Origin: Labilibacter marinus
Lineage (GTDB): Bacteria; Bacteroidota; Bacteroidia; Bacteroidales; Marinilabiliaceae
Length of the DNA stretch: 64,000 nt
Direction: 5' to 3'
NCBI RefSeq assembly: GCF_001659685.2
Contig: NZ_LXYE02000001.1
Span: forward strand, 310,001-374,000
Part shown: positions 43,899 to 53,772 of the stretch, piece by piece
Position numbering within the stretch: position 1 is the stretch's first letter
How the letters are laid out: each line of letters starts with the position of its first letter
Position numbers and translations under genes: made by a program
The notes under the pieces: model-generated
What the model was told of the DNA's origin: nothing
Databases searched by the model: none
What the model saw: only the letters and a program-made list of their open reading frames with translations

Positions 43899-45098
43899 AT
43901 GAAAATATATGTAATTAACTTAATGCTGGGTTTTCTTTTTATTACTTCATGTATTGATCCTTATCAGATAAATAGCAAAGGGGAAGGAAAGTACTTAATA
44001 GTTGATGGATTAGTGACCAATAGAGAGGGACCTTATTCGGTATTGCTCACATATTCTACGCCTCGATTTTCACCAATTAATGAAAAAGTGACGAATGCAA
44101 GTGTTAAAATTATTGACGATACAGGGGAGGAGCATCATTTAATATACCAAAACGATGGAAAGTATCAAACCAATCCTGACTTTAGAGCAAAGATTGGGAA
44201 ATCGTATAGGTTACTTATTGAGAATGATTCAAAGCGTTATGAATCTGATCTGTGTTTGCTGCGTGAACCTTCGTGTATTGATAATATTTCGATTCAAAAA
44301 AAGACCAAACCAGGAGAGTATTATAAAAACGATGTTTTGCAACTAAAAGTGGATGCGAGTATTTGTTCGGATAAAGAAACCTGTTTAAGATGGGATGTTA
44401 ATGAGGATTGGAAGATTCATCTTAGAAATCCAGATTATTTTTATATGGTCGATGATACAACATTTGGATGGCATGACGATGTGATAAAGGAATGTTATAA
44501 ATATGATAAGATTGAAGGCATTGTAATAAAGTCATTTCAAAATCAAGCAGAAAAAATTGTAACGGATAAATTGGTTGCTTCCATTTCTACATATACTTCG
44601 GATAGATTTTTTACACGCTATCGTGCAACGATAAATCAATACTCTATCTCACCTAAGGAATATAGTTTTTGGAATAGGTTAAAAGAAACGTCAGAAGAGC
44701 AAGAGGATTTCTTTGGTAAGCAACCTTATAGTGTTTATGGTAATGTAAAATGTATTGATAACCCAGAGGAGCAGGTGTTAGGTTATTTTCAAGTTGCAGG
44801 TGTTGCAAGCCGAGAAATATATATAGGCAGAGGTGATATTAGTAATTTAGGTTTAGGGGTATATAGTTATGAGCCTTGTGCTGTAGATACCTTGTTTGCA
44901 TCTGATGAATATAGTATATATGAAAAGTATTTGTTGAAGATTAGAAGCGATGAGTGGGTTCTAAGTAGTGGATTCTATAAGGAGGAATCTTTACCTCCAA
45001 CTCTCGAATTGCTTGGAGTTGTATTTATTGGTGCTGAGTGTGGAAAGTGTTCTAGAAATAATGCTCGGGTTGAACCTCCAATGGGCTGGATGGAATAA
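43899..45098 (+). CDS. DUF4249 lipoprotein, copy 2
   Basis: 399 residues, same architecture as copy 1: lipoprotein signal (FITSCIDPYQI), GEGKYLIVDGLVTNREGPYS, and C-terminal GAECGKCSRNNARVEPP. Long identical stretches, for example FRAKIGKSYRL against FRAIIGKSYKL and VYGNVKC against VYGNISC, show a recent tandem duplication. The last 40 residues before the CxxC differ most. The 115-base spacer contains no feature I recognise. Confidence 0.85.
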   Translation: MKIYVINLMLGFLFITSCIDPYQINSKGEGKYLIVDGLVTNREGPYSVLLTYSTPRFSPINEKVTNASVKIIDDTGEEHHLIYQNDGKYQTNPDFRAKIGKSYRLLIENDSKRYESDLCLLREPSCIDNISIQKKTKPGEYYKNDVLQLKVDASICSDKETCLRWDVNEDWKIHLRNPDYFYMVDDTTFGWHDDVIKECYKYDKIEGIVIKSFQNQAEKIVTDKLVASISTYTSDRFFTRYRATINQYSISPKEYSFWNRLKETSEEQEDFFGKQPYSVYGNVKCIDNPEEQVLGYFQVAGVASREIYIGRGDISNLGLGVYSYEPCAVDTLFASDEYSIYEKYLLKIRSDEWVLSSGFYKEESLPPTLELLGVVFIGAECGKCSRNNARVEPPMGWME

Positions 45099-45147
45099 TT
45101 TAATAAATGATTAGTAGATACTGATATAATTTTTTTATTTTTTTGTG

Positions 45148-47385
45148 ATGAGATTTTTTAAATTGTTGACTTGTATTGCCATTAGTTTATGCTATAGTGT
45201 TATTTTATATGCTCAGGAAAGTATAGATATTAGAACAGATAGAGATTATTATATCGCGGGGGAGTCAGTATGGTTAAAACTAGATTTTTTTGTTGAAGGT
45301 GAATTTAAGGATACAAGTATTAGTAATGTGGCATACGTTGAGGTTCTTAATAAATATAAAAACCCAGTTTTAAGAAAAACATTTCATGTAAATGCGGGTA
45401 AGGTTGAGTCGCAATTTGTATTGCCTGATAGCATTAAATCAGGTAATTATCAGATACGTGCCTACTCTAGTTGGATGAAGAACTATAATTCAAAGTTTTA
45501 TGCACGTAAATCTATTTCGGTAGTTAATCCTTTTAAGTCAGGTAAGTACCCAAAAACAGAATTTGCCTTTGTTGATGATACTGTCATATTTTATCCAGAA
45601 GGAGGTGCTTGGATAGCAGAGCATGAAAATCAGGTTTTATTTCAAGTGGTAGATAAACATGGTTTACCAAAAGAATTAGAAACTTACCTTACAAACCAAT
45701 ATGACGATACGCTTGATGTTGTAAAAACGAATGCATCCGGTTATGCAAAGGTGCATATTAAGCCATTAGAGAGTGTTAGATACTATATAAGTTATTCATC
45801 TGATTCTTTATCTTTTTCTCAGGAAATTCTAATGCCGGTAATAAGTAAATATGGTATACGCTTAAAAAATATTAATGCAAGTAGTGTTGTGTTCGAGGCT
45901 TTAGGAAATGATTTTCGAGGTTATTTAGATGTTGTTAATTCAAAAGGTGATTCAATTACAAGTATACGTTCTAGAAATAATTTGTTTGAACTGAATAAGC
46001 GGGGATTACCTATGGGTTATTTGTGTGCGTACCTATATAATGACAATGATACCTTGTTAGGGGCTCGATATTTTACAGTAAAAGATGAGGAACGCTCAAA
46101 AAAACTGGAAATTAAAATTACGGATAATGGATTTATATGTCGAGAAGGAGTAGAAGTAACTATTGAAAATGCTAGGCAGTTAAAGCAAAAGAGTGTTTCT
46201 GTTGTTCAAAAAGAATTGGTTCATCAGTCGTCTGTTATTCAAAATATTTATAGCCCTAACGCTATTTCATACAATTTATTGACAAGCTGGACTAGTAACG
46301 AAGTTGGTTTAAATGATTTATTACAGTGTTTTAGAGTTATTAATCCTGTAAATATTACAACTTTTGAGGACTTTCATTGGCCTGAAGTTGATGGACAATA
46401 TTTATCTGGAACTTTAATAGATGCTGAGAGCAATAAAGCAATAGAAGGTGTTTCTTTAATACTGAATGTGGTAGGTAGTACCTCGCAAATGGATATTGCT
46501 ACAACGGATTCTTTAGGTAAATTTAGGTTTGTGGTTAATCAGTTTGGAGAAAAAGAAATCGTTATTCAGCCTTTACTTACGCAAAATGCGGATGGTTTTA
46601 AGTATATTATTGAGCTGGATGAAAACTATTGTAATGTGTTTAAAGATGTTTCTATTTCAAGATTTCACATGACTAAAGAGAAAGCAAATGCAATTAATAG
46701 CGCATTTGTTAATATGCAAGTTAATTCGGTTTATAGTGTTGTAAATAGTATTGTTAAGAACGAAAAAGGTATTGGTGTATCATTTTATAATTTTCCAGAA
46801 TATACAATTCCTATATCTAAGTATATTGAGCTATCATCAATAGAAGAAATAATTAAAGAAATAGTTCCATTGGTGTTTCTACAAAAAAAGAAAGGTGAAT
46901 ATTCCATTTATATTGAGGAGCCAGAAGGTATTAATAAAAGTGAAGGGGGTACATTTATATTGGTGGATGGTGTGTATATTAAGGATGTAGATAAGTTGTT
47001 GCAAGTCCAGGCTGAGGATGTTGAGAGGATTGAGGTAATTAATTTAAATTACTATTATAAAGGTCATGAGTTGGGTAGGATATTATCTGTGTATACAAAG
47101 AAAAACGATTTAAGTACTCTCGTTTTTGATGATCAAATCTTTAGGCAGTCTCATGATTTTTTTAGTGGGGATTATAGTTTTTTAGCCACAGATTATTCAA
47201 AAGAAGATGTAAATAAAAAACATTTGCCTGACTATAGGAATGTGTTGTATTGGAACCCTAGATTAGAGGAGGATAAGTTTTCGTTCTACACTTCCGACCA
47301 TAAAGGAAATTATACTATAGTTGTGGAAGGTATCAATGCACATGGTGTAGCAGAGCGTTATGAAAAAAGTTTTCAGGTGGAGTGA
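45148..47385 (+). CDS. MG2/plug-domain exported protein
   Basis: 745 residues from ATG 45148; the GTG three bases earlier is less likely. Signal peptide cleaved after LYAQ (about residue 22). An MG2 macroglobulin-like domain lies at about 24-125 (IRTDRDYYIAGESVWLKLDF, GNYQIRAYSSWMKNY), then further Ig-like segments. A carboxypeptidase-D-like repeat sits at about 425-490 (GTLIDAESNKAIEGVSLI) and a TonB-plug-like segment at about 605-650 (FILVDGVYIKDVDKLL, EDVERIEVINLNYYYKG). It has a plug but no barrel. Such proteins accompany DUF4249 genes. It probably assists the receptor at the outer membrane; mechanism unknown. Confidence 0.75.
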   Translation: MRFFKLLTCIAISLCYSVILYAQESIDIRTDRDYYIAGESVWLKLDFFVEGEFKDTSISNVAYVEVLNKYKNPVLRKTFHVNAGKVESQFVLPDSIKSGNYQIRAYSSWMKNYNSKFYARKSISVVNPFKSGKYPKTEFAFVDDTVIFYPEGGAWIAEHENQVLFQVVDKHGLPKELETYLTNQYDDTLDVVKTNASGYAKVHIKPLESVRYYISYSSDSLSFSQEILMPVISKYGIRLKNINASSVVFEALGNDFRGYLDVVNSKGDSITSIRSRNNLFELNKRGLPMGYLCAYLYNDNDTLLGARYFTVKDEERSKKLEIKITDNGFICREGVEVTIENARQLKQKSVSVVQKELVHQSSVIQNIYSPNAISYNLLTSWTSNEVGLNDLLQCFRVINPVNITTFEDFHWPEVDGQYLSGTLIDAESNKAIEGVSLILNVVGSTSQMDIATTDSLGKFRFVVNQFGEKEIVIQPLLTQNADGFKYIIELDENYCNVFKDVSISRFHMTKEKANAINSAFVNMQVNSVYSVVNSIVKNEKGIGVSFYNFPEYTIPISKYIELSSIEEIIKEIVPLVFLQKKKGEYSIYIEEPEGINKSEGGTFILVDGVYIKDVDKLLQVQAEDVERIEVINLNYYYKGHELGRILSVYTKKNDLSTLVFDDQIFRQSHDFFSGDYSFLATDYSKEDVNKKHLPDYRNVLYWNPRLEEDKFSFYTSDHKGNYTIVVEGINAHGVAERYEKSFQVE

Positions 47386-47468
47386 GGTGACAAAGGTATT
47401 ATGCTACCTGTAGTATATTATACCTATTTATCTGCACCCAACTATCTTTTTATTTACCCATTAATTTT

Positions 47469-47476
47469 TACCTTTG
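47469..47476 (+). promoter_or_regulatory. -7 box (TACCTTTG) of the pyrG promoter
   Basis: TACCTTTG matches TAnnTTTG exactly, 50 bases upstream of the GTG start of CTP synthase. The -33 region is a run of T without a clear TTG. Confidence 0.5.
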
Positions 47477-47514
47477 TATCTTTATTTTTGGCAAGAATTT
47501 TTAGTTTAATTTAA

Positions 47515-49128
<1,614 letters not shown>

Positions 49129-49163
49129 TATTTCTTTAATTAAAACACGAAATAACATTTAAG

Positions 49164-51029
49164 ATGGATAAAAATTCCGTTACGGGTATGATATTGATCG
49201 CCGCTATTTTAGGGGTGTTCTTTTGGATGAATAAACCCAGCGAAGAGGAAATAGCAGCGCAAAAAATACGTCAGGATTCAATTGCTCAAGTTAAAGCATT
49301 GGAGGCTGAAAAGATTGTTGCGCTTGAACTTAAAAAAGAAAAGCAAGAGCAAGCAGAAGCTGCTGCGGTTAATGATACTGTTTATCAGAAAAAAATGGCC
49401 GATAAATATGGTCTATTTGCTGATGTTGTTAAAGGTGAAAGCAAATTATTTACTTTAGAAAATAACTTGGTTAAAATTAAGTTTACCAATAAAGGAGCTA
49501 AAGTTTATTCTGTAGAACTTAAGGATTTTACCAACTTTAAAGATGAGCCATTGATTCTGTTTGATGGTGACGATAATGTTTTTGGTTTCAACTTTACGCA
49601 CAACCTACGTAATTTAAATACGAATAATCTATTTTTTCAAGTAGATGAATCAGCCAGTAACGATTCTACTTTAAGATTCAAACTTTCTTTGGGAGATAAT
49701 GAGTTTTTAGCTTTCGATTATACTTTGCCTGTTAACTCTTACATGTTAGATTATAATATTGTAAGAAATAATGTAGAAGAATTAATTACTAGTGGTTCTG
49801 GTGCTGGATTTGAGTTAGACTGGAAAACTAATTTAATAGCGCAAGAAAAAGGGCGTAAGTTTGAGAGTCAGTATTCGGGTGCGGTATATAAGTACGACCA
49901 GGATGTTGTTGAAGAAATTGCAGGAAAATCGGATGAGGAAGAGTTCAGAACACCAGTAAAATGGTTAGCTTTTAAAGATCAGTTCTTCTCATCAGTACTT
50001 GTTGCTAAAAATAACTTTTCTGCAGGTAGCATTAATACACATATTTATCCAGAAGAAGAGAATTCTCCTTTTATTGCTACAAATACGGCAAAGCTTACCA
50101 TTCAAAATGATGGAGCTGCCAAAAGCGTTCAATCGTTCCAATTTTATTTTGGTCCAAATCAATATAAAACACTTAAGCAGTACGAAGGTTTAGAGTTACA
50201 AGAAATCATCAATCTAGGATGGTGGATGTTCGGAGCGATTAACAAGTATGCTATTATTCCAATCTTTAACTGGTTAGAAGGTGGTATTGCGAGTTATGGT
50301 CTGATTATTTTGATACTGACCTTAATTCTTAAGCTTGTTCTTTTCCCATTGACGTATAAATCATATATGTCTACCGCTAAAATGAGAGTTTTAAAACCTC
50401 AAATTGATGCGATTAACGAAAAGATTCCTTCAGATAAAGCGATGGAACGTCAGCAGGCAACAATGGCATTGTATCGCAAAGCAGGAGTAAGTCCGTTAGG
50501 TGGGTGTTTACCAATGTTATTGCAGATGCCTATCTTATTTGCCATGTTCCGTTTCTTCCCGGTTTCTATTGAGCTAAGACATGAGAGCTTTTTATGGGCA
50601 ACAGATTTATCTAGTTACGATTCTATAATTGACTTACCTTGGAATATACCTTTTTATGGTGACCATGTTAGTTTATTCTGTTTGTTGATGTCAATCACCA
50701 ATATAGTATATACAAAAATGAATCAAGAGATGACTCAATCATCTGCGCAAATGCCTGGTATGAAAGGTATGATGTATATGATGCCTGTTATGTTCTTAGT
50801 GTTCTTTAATAATTACGCAGCAGGTTTAAGTTATTACTATTTTGTATCTACCTTAATTACTATTTTACAAACGATTTTAATTCGTCGATTTGTAGATGAG
50901 GATGCTATTTTAGCAAAGCTGACTGCCAACCAAAAGAAACCAAAGAAGAAAAGTGGTTTCCAGGCACGTTTAGAGGATATGCAAAAGCAACAGCAGTTGC
51001 AGCAACAAAAAAAGAAGAAGAAAAAATAA
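49164..51029 (+). CDS. yidC: Membrane protein insertase YidC
   Basis: 621 residues. N-terminal membrane helix (about 6-22, GMILIAAILGVFFW), periplasmic beta-sandwich domain (about 80-345) typical of Gram-negative YidC, then the five-helix insertase core (about 350-590): GLIILILTLILKLVLFPL, AGVSPLGGCLPMLLQMPI, KGMMYMMPVMFLVFFNNYAA. The C-terminus is a Lys/Gln-rich tail (KKKKKK) that can contact ribosomes. It inserts and folds inner-membrane proteins with or without SecYEG. 35 bases after pyrG. Confidence 0.97.
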   Translation: MDKNSVTGMILIAAILGVFFWMNKPSEEEIAAQKIRQDSIAQVKALEAEKIVALELKKEKQEQAEAAAVNDTVYQKKMADKYGLFADVVKGESKLFTLENNLVKIKFTNKGAKVYSVELKDFTNFKDEPLILFDGDDNVFGFNFTHNLRNLNTNNLFFQVDESASNDSTLRFKLSLGDNEFLAFDYTLPVNSYMLDYNIVRNNVEELITSGSGAGFELDWKTNLIAQEKGRKFESQYSGAVYKYDQDVVEEIAGKSDEEEFRTPVKWLAFKDQFFSSVLVAKNNFSAGSINTHIYPEEENSPFIATNTAKLTIQNDGAAKSVQSFQFYFGPNQYKTLKQYEGLELQEIINLGWWMFGAINKYAIIPIFNWLEGGIASYGLIILILTLILKLVLFPLTYKSYMSTAKMRVLKPQIDAINEKIPSDKAMERQQATMALYRKAGVSPLGGCLPMLLQMPILFAMFRFFPVSIELRHESFLWATDLSSYDSIIDLPWNIPFYGDHVSLFCLLMSITNIVYTKMNQEMTQSSAQMPGMKGMMYMMPVMFLVFFNNYAAGLSYYYFVSTLITILQTILIRRFVDEDAILAKLTANQKKPKKKSGFQARLEDMQKQQQLQQQKKKKKK

Positions 51030-51060
51030 GCGGAAGTAATAAAGCTTATCAAAAAAATAT

Positions 51061-51097
51061 AAAGTTGGAAGTGGTTTATCTGCTTCCAACTTTTTTG
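51061..51097 (+). terminator. Rho-independent terminator after yidC
   Basis: AAAGTTGGAAG (51061-51071), loop TGGTTTATCTG, then CTTCCAACTTT (51083-51093) followed by TTT. An 11-bp stem with a T run, 32 bases after the yidC stop. Confidence 0.85.
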
Positions 51098-51114
51098 TTT
51101 ATAAATGGTTTACG

Positions 51115-51290
51115 ATTTAACCCAAAATATGCATTAAAACATCTATTCCGCAATCAAACTACTTCAAAACAAAACGTTACACTTATTTAAAAGCCTCACC
51201 ATAGCGGTGCTATGGCTGTGTTTTGTAAATGCTTGTTTTATTGTAGTTTGAATGCTCATGACAATGCCTTAACGCATAATTCGGGTTTAA
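51115..51290. repeat. Long imperfect palindrome (MITE- or REP-like element)
   Basis: About 175 bases fold back on themselves. Outer arms: TTTAACCC (51116) with GGGTTTAA (51283) and ATGCATTAA with TTAACGCAT. Middle: CAAACTAC (51155) with GTAGTTTG (51243). Centre: a perfect CCATAGC-GGT-GCTATGG at 51199-51215. No coding frame. It looks like a non-autonomous element or a large repeated hairpin; copies elsewhere cannot be checked here. Confidence 0.6.
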
Positions 51291-51336
51291 GCACTTGAGG
51301 TTTTATCGCAGAGACTTTTAACTTAAAAGCATATTG

Positions 51337-52326
51337 CTATCCCAATCCTTCCATTAATTTCAATTTCCAGATATTTTCCAAATTAAAATTTTCAGTAATG
51401 TTTGGGATGATTTCCTTGATAGGATCTAAAATAGAGTTTTCAATCAAGTGAGCAGGAGGAACGATAACTTTTAATGATAAGGGTTTAATTTCAATGGTCG
51501 CTTTATTACCTAACGAAACAGGCTCGCCATCTATATGAGCACTTAAAGCTGAGTCATGTTCAATCTCTATCTTTTGAGCTCTAACTACTTCGTCATTATC
51601 ATTTTTATTAATCGATTTATCCAATAAACTAAAAACCATGGCTGGTGCATTAATTTTCGGAAAATCGTGTATAATACTTACATCAATTAAGCCATCATCA
51701 ATTTTTGCATTAGGCGCGATATGAATATTATTACCGTACTGCGATGAATTGGCAAAGCTGATTAAAAATGCTTTTCGAGTATATTCTTGTCCATCAATTT
51801 TCAAATGGTAGGTTTCCGATTGATAGCCGCCAAATTCTGATGTAATTAATTGCAGATAGCCCAATGGACCTCTTAGTTTCCTTCCTTCAAAATTATGGCT
51901 TATATGAGCATCAAAACCGATGCCTGCAACGTTTACTGAGCAAAACTGATTTACTTTCATGGTATCAATTTTTTTCTCAATAAAATAATTCAGACTTTGA
52001 ACCGCCTTTTGCAAGCGCATAGGTATTTGCATGTATCTGGCCAAGCCATTACCCGATCCAGTAGGAACGATGGCTAAAGCTGTATCTGTACCAACTAATT
52101 TTGAAGAAACCTCATTTACAGTGCCATCACCACCCACAGCCACAACAGCATCGTATTTACCTACCGCTTTTCCAGCTAATTCTCGCGCATGCCCTCTAAA
52201 CTCAGTATAACTGATGTCAACGGAAAGCTTATGGCTGTCTAATTCAGATTCGATATACTTCTCAATTGTCTTTTGTTTTCCTATTCCAGAAACTGGATTG
52301 ATAAGAAAAAGAATCCTTTTTGTCAT
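51337..52326 (-). CDS. Diacylglycerol kinase-family lipid kinase (YegS/DagK-like)
   Basis: 329 residues. The catalytic domain shows LFLINPVSGIGKQK near the start, VVAVGGDGTVNEVSSKL (GGDGT nucleotide-binding loop, about 63-80) and VPTGSGNGLARYM. The C-terminal lipid-kinase domain has VNVAGIGFDAHISHNF and NIHIAPNAKIDDGLIDV. It phosphorylates diacylglycerol or a related lipid such as sphingosine-type bases, which many Bacteroidota contain; the substrate cannot be decided from sequence. Cytoplasmic face of the membrane. Confidence 0.92.
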   Translation of the reverse strand: MTKRILFLINPVSGIGKQKTIEKYIESELDSHKLSVDISYTEFRGHARELAGKAVGKYDAVVAVGGDGTVNEVSSKLVGTDTALAIVPTGSGNGLARYMQIPMRLQKAVQSLNYFIEKKIDTMKVNQFCSVNVAGIGFDAHISHNFEGRKLRGPLGYLQLITSEFGGYQSETYHLKIDGQEYTRKAFLISFANSSQYGNNIHIAPNAKIDDGLIDVSIIHDFPKINAPAMVFSLLDKSINKNDNDEVVRAQKIEIEHDSALSAHIDGEPVSLGNKATIEIKPLSLKVIVPPAHLIENSILDPIKEIIPNITENFNLENIWKLKLMEGLG

Positions 52327-52442
52327 TGTTGCGTATGGTATTAGTGTTTGCTAATCTACAAAACAATACCGATATACAGGAATGTTTTTTTTAGTATCAA
52401 AAAAGAGTTAGTTTTAAGTATTAAAATATTAATTATTACCGT

Positions 52443-53138
52443 ATGGATGCACTTTTACAATTTGACACGCAGTTGTTTCAGCTGATTAACTTTTTTCATA
52501 GTAAATATGAGGATAATGCATTTTGGTTAATTTCCAGTACTATTATTTGGGTACCGATGTATTTAGTTATTATTTATACATTTATTAAAAGTCAAAAATT
52601 ACAAAGTTGGATAACTATTGTTGCTGTATTATTATTAATTGTTTTGTGCGACAGAATTTCTACCGATATTTTTAAATATGGTTTTGAACGGTTAAGACCA
52701 TCTCACGACCCTGATTTAATGGGTATCGTAAAAAACGTATTTGGATATAAAGGTGGTAAGTTTGGATTTGTTTCTTCACATGCCACCAATACAATGGGTA
52801 TAGCGGTATTTACATCCTTAATATTTAGAAATAAGGTGTTTTCAATATTTATATTAATATGGTCGCTCGTAGTAGGTTATTCTCGTATATATTTAGGCGT
52901 TCATTTTCCTGGTGATGTATTGGGTGGTTTTATGCTAGGAGCGCTTTTAGGTTACCTTGTATATAAACTTTATGCATTGGTTATTCCAAGGTTTGTGCGA
53001 TTGACTTATTTTAATAGAAAAGGATTACGAAGGGGGATTGCTGAACAGTTTGAACAAGGAGCAGTTTATCAAATCGTTTTTACAGGAGTTGTTTCTTTTA
53101 TTTTAATATTATTAGCTGCAAAAGTAATGTTGGTTTAA
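52443..53138 (+). CDS. PAP2-family membrane phosphatase
   Basis: 231 residues, about six transmembrane helices. All three PAP2 motifs are present: KYGFERLRPSH (about 78-88), FVSSHATNTMG (about 108-118) and YSRIYLGVHFPGDVLGG (about 145-161), with the catalytic His in SSHA and GVHFPGD. Likely substrates are undecaprenyl pyrophosphate or phosphatidic acid and related lipid phosphates at the periplasmic face. It is divergent from the lipid kinase gene, a suggestive functional pairing. Confidence 0.92.
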   Translation: MDALLQFDTQLFQLINFFHSKYEDNAFWLISSTIIWVPMYLVIIYTFIKSQKLQSWITIVAVLLLIVLCDRISTDIFKYGFERLRPSHDPDLMGIVKNVFGYKGGKFGFVSSHATNTMGIAVFTSLIFRNKVFSIFILIWSLVVGYSRIYLGVHFPGDVLGGFMLGALLGYLVYKLYALVIPRFVRLTYFNRKGLRRGIAEQFEQGAVYQIVFTGVVSFILILLAAKVMLV

Positions 53139-53163
53139 AATTGTATTCGTTATTTATATATGT

Positions 53164-53194
53164 AAAGCTTCAATTTTTATTGAGGCTTTTTTTG
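53164..53194 (+). terminator. Terminator after the PAP2 gene
   Basis: AAAGCTTCAA (53164-53173), AT-rich loop, TTGAGGCTTT (53180-53189) then a T run. Confidence 0.8.
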
Positions 53195-53431
53195 TGTTAA
53201 AATTCAAAAAATGACATAGTAACGATAAAATGATAGGAAGGTGATAATAGGGTTTGATCACTCATGTTCAAATATTTTCTAAAAAAAAACATAAGCTCTC
53301 CATATGCTGTAGTTTATAGGAATTCATGTATTATTTAACTGATAAACATGTTATTTCAAGCTTAAGCCTATTTTAATTTTCAAATTTATTCGCTATATTT
53401 AAAACACTTCAAATTTTAAATTTTATAGCTT
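53195..53431. other. Intergenic region before the small HTH gene
   Basis: About 237 AT-rich bases. It probably carries the promoter of the next gene, but no clear consensus boxes, repeats or frames were found. Confidence 0.4.
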
Positions 53432-53701
53432 ATGAGCACTACGATCACTTTCAATCAGCTAAGAAAGCTTAAAGACAGCCTGCCAAACGGCAGCATGAGA
53501 ACTATCGCAGAAGAATTAGAATTAAATGTAGAAACCGTTCGGAATTATTTTGGAGGGAAAAATTACGAAAGAGGTAGAAGTGTAGGTATTCATATGGAAC
53601 CGGGCCCCGATGGAGGTATTGTAGAACTTGACGATACAACTATTTTAGAATATGCTAAGGATATCTTAGAAGGTAAAAAAGGTGTTCACGCATATAACTA
53701 A
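53432..53701 (+). CDS. Small helix-turn-helix DNA-binding protein
   Basis: 89 residues. A helix-turn-helix lies at about 18-42 (NGSMRTIAEELELNVETVRN) followed by YFGGKNYERGRS, and an acidic C-terminal half. It resembles the short DNA-binding proteins conserved as single genes in Bacteroidota. It has its own long leader and terminator, so it is a monocistronic unit, consistent with an abundant regulator or nucleoid-associated protein; function not established. Confidence 0.75.
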   Translation: MSTTITFNQLRKLKDSLPNGSMRTIAEELELNVETVRNYFGGKNYERGRSVGIHMEPGPDGGIVELDDTTILEYAKDILEGKKGVHAYN

Positions 53702-53722
53702 TCGCTTGTAAAAAGAATAAAT

Positions 53723-53751
53723 AAAAAAAGGTGCTATAAGCACCTTTTTTT
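53723..53751. terminator. Bidirectional terminator
   Basis: AAAAAAAGGTGC-TATAA-GCACCTTTTTTT: a 12-bp symmetric stem between the HTH gene (plus) and nhaA (minus), with A and T runs allowing termination of both. Confidence 0.9.
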
Positions 53752-53772
53752 ATGGAATATAATGAAGTAATA

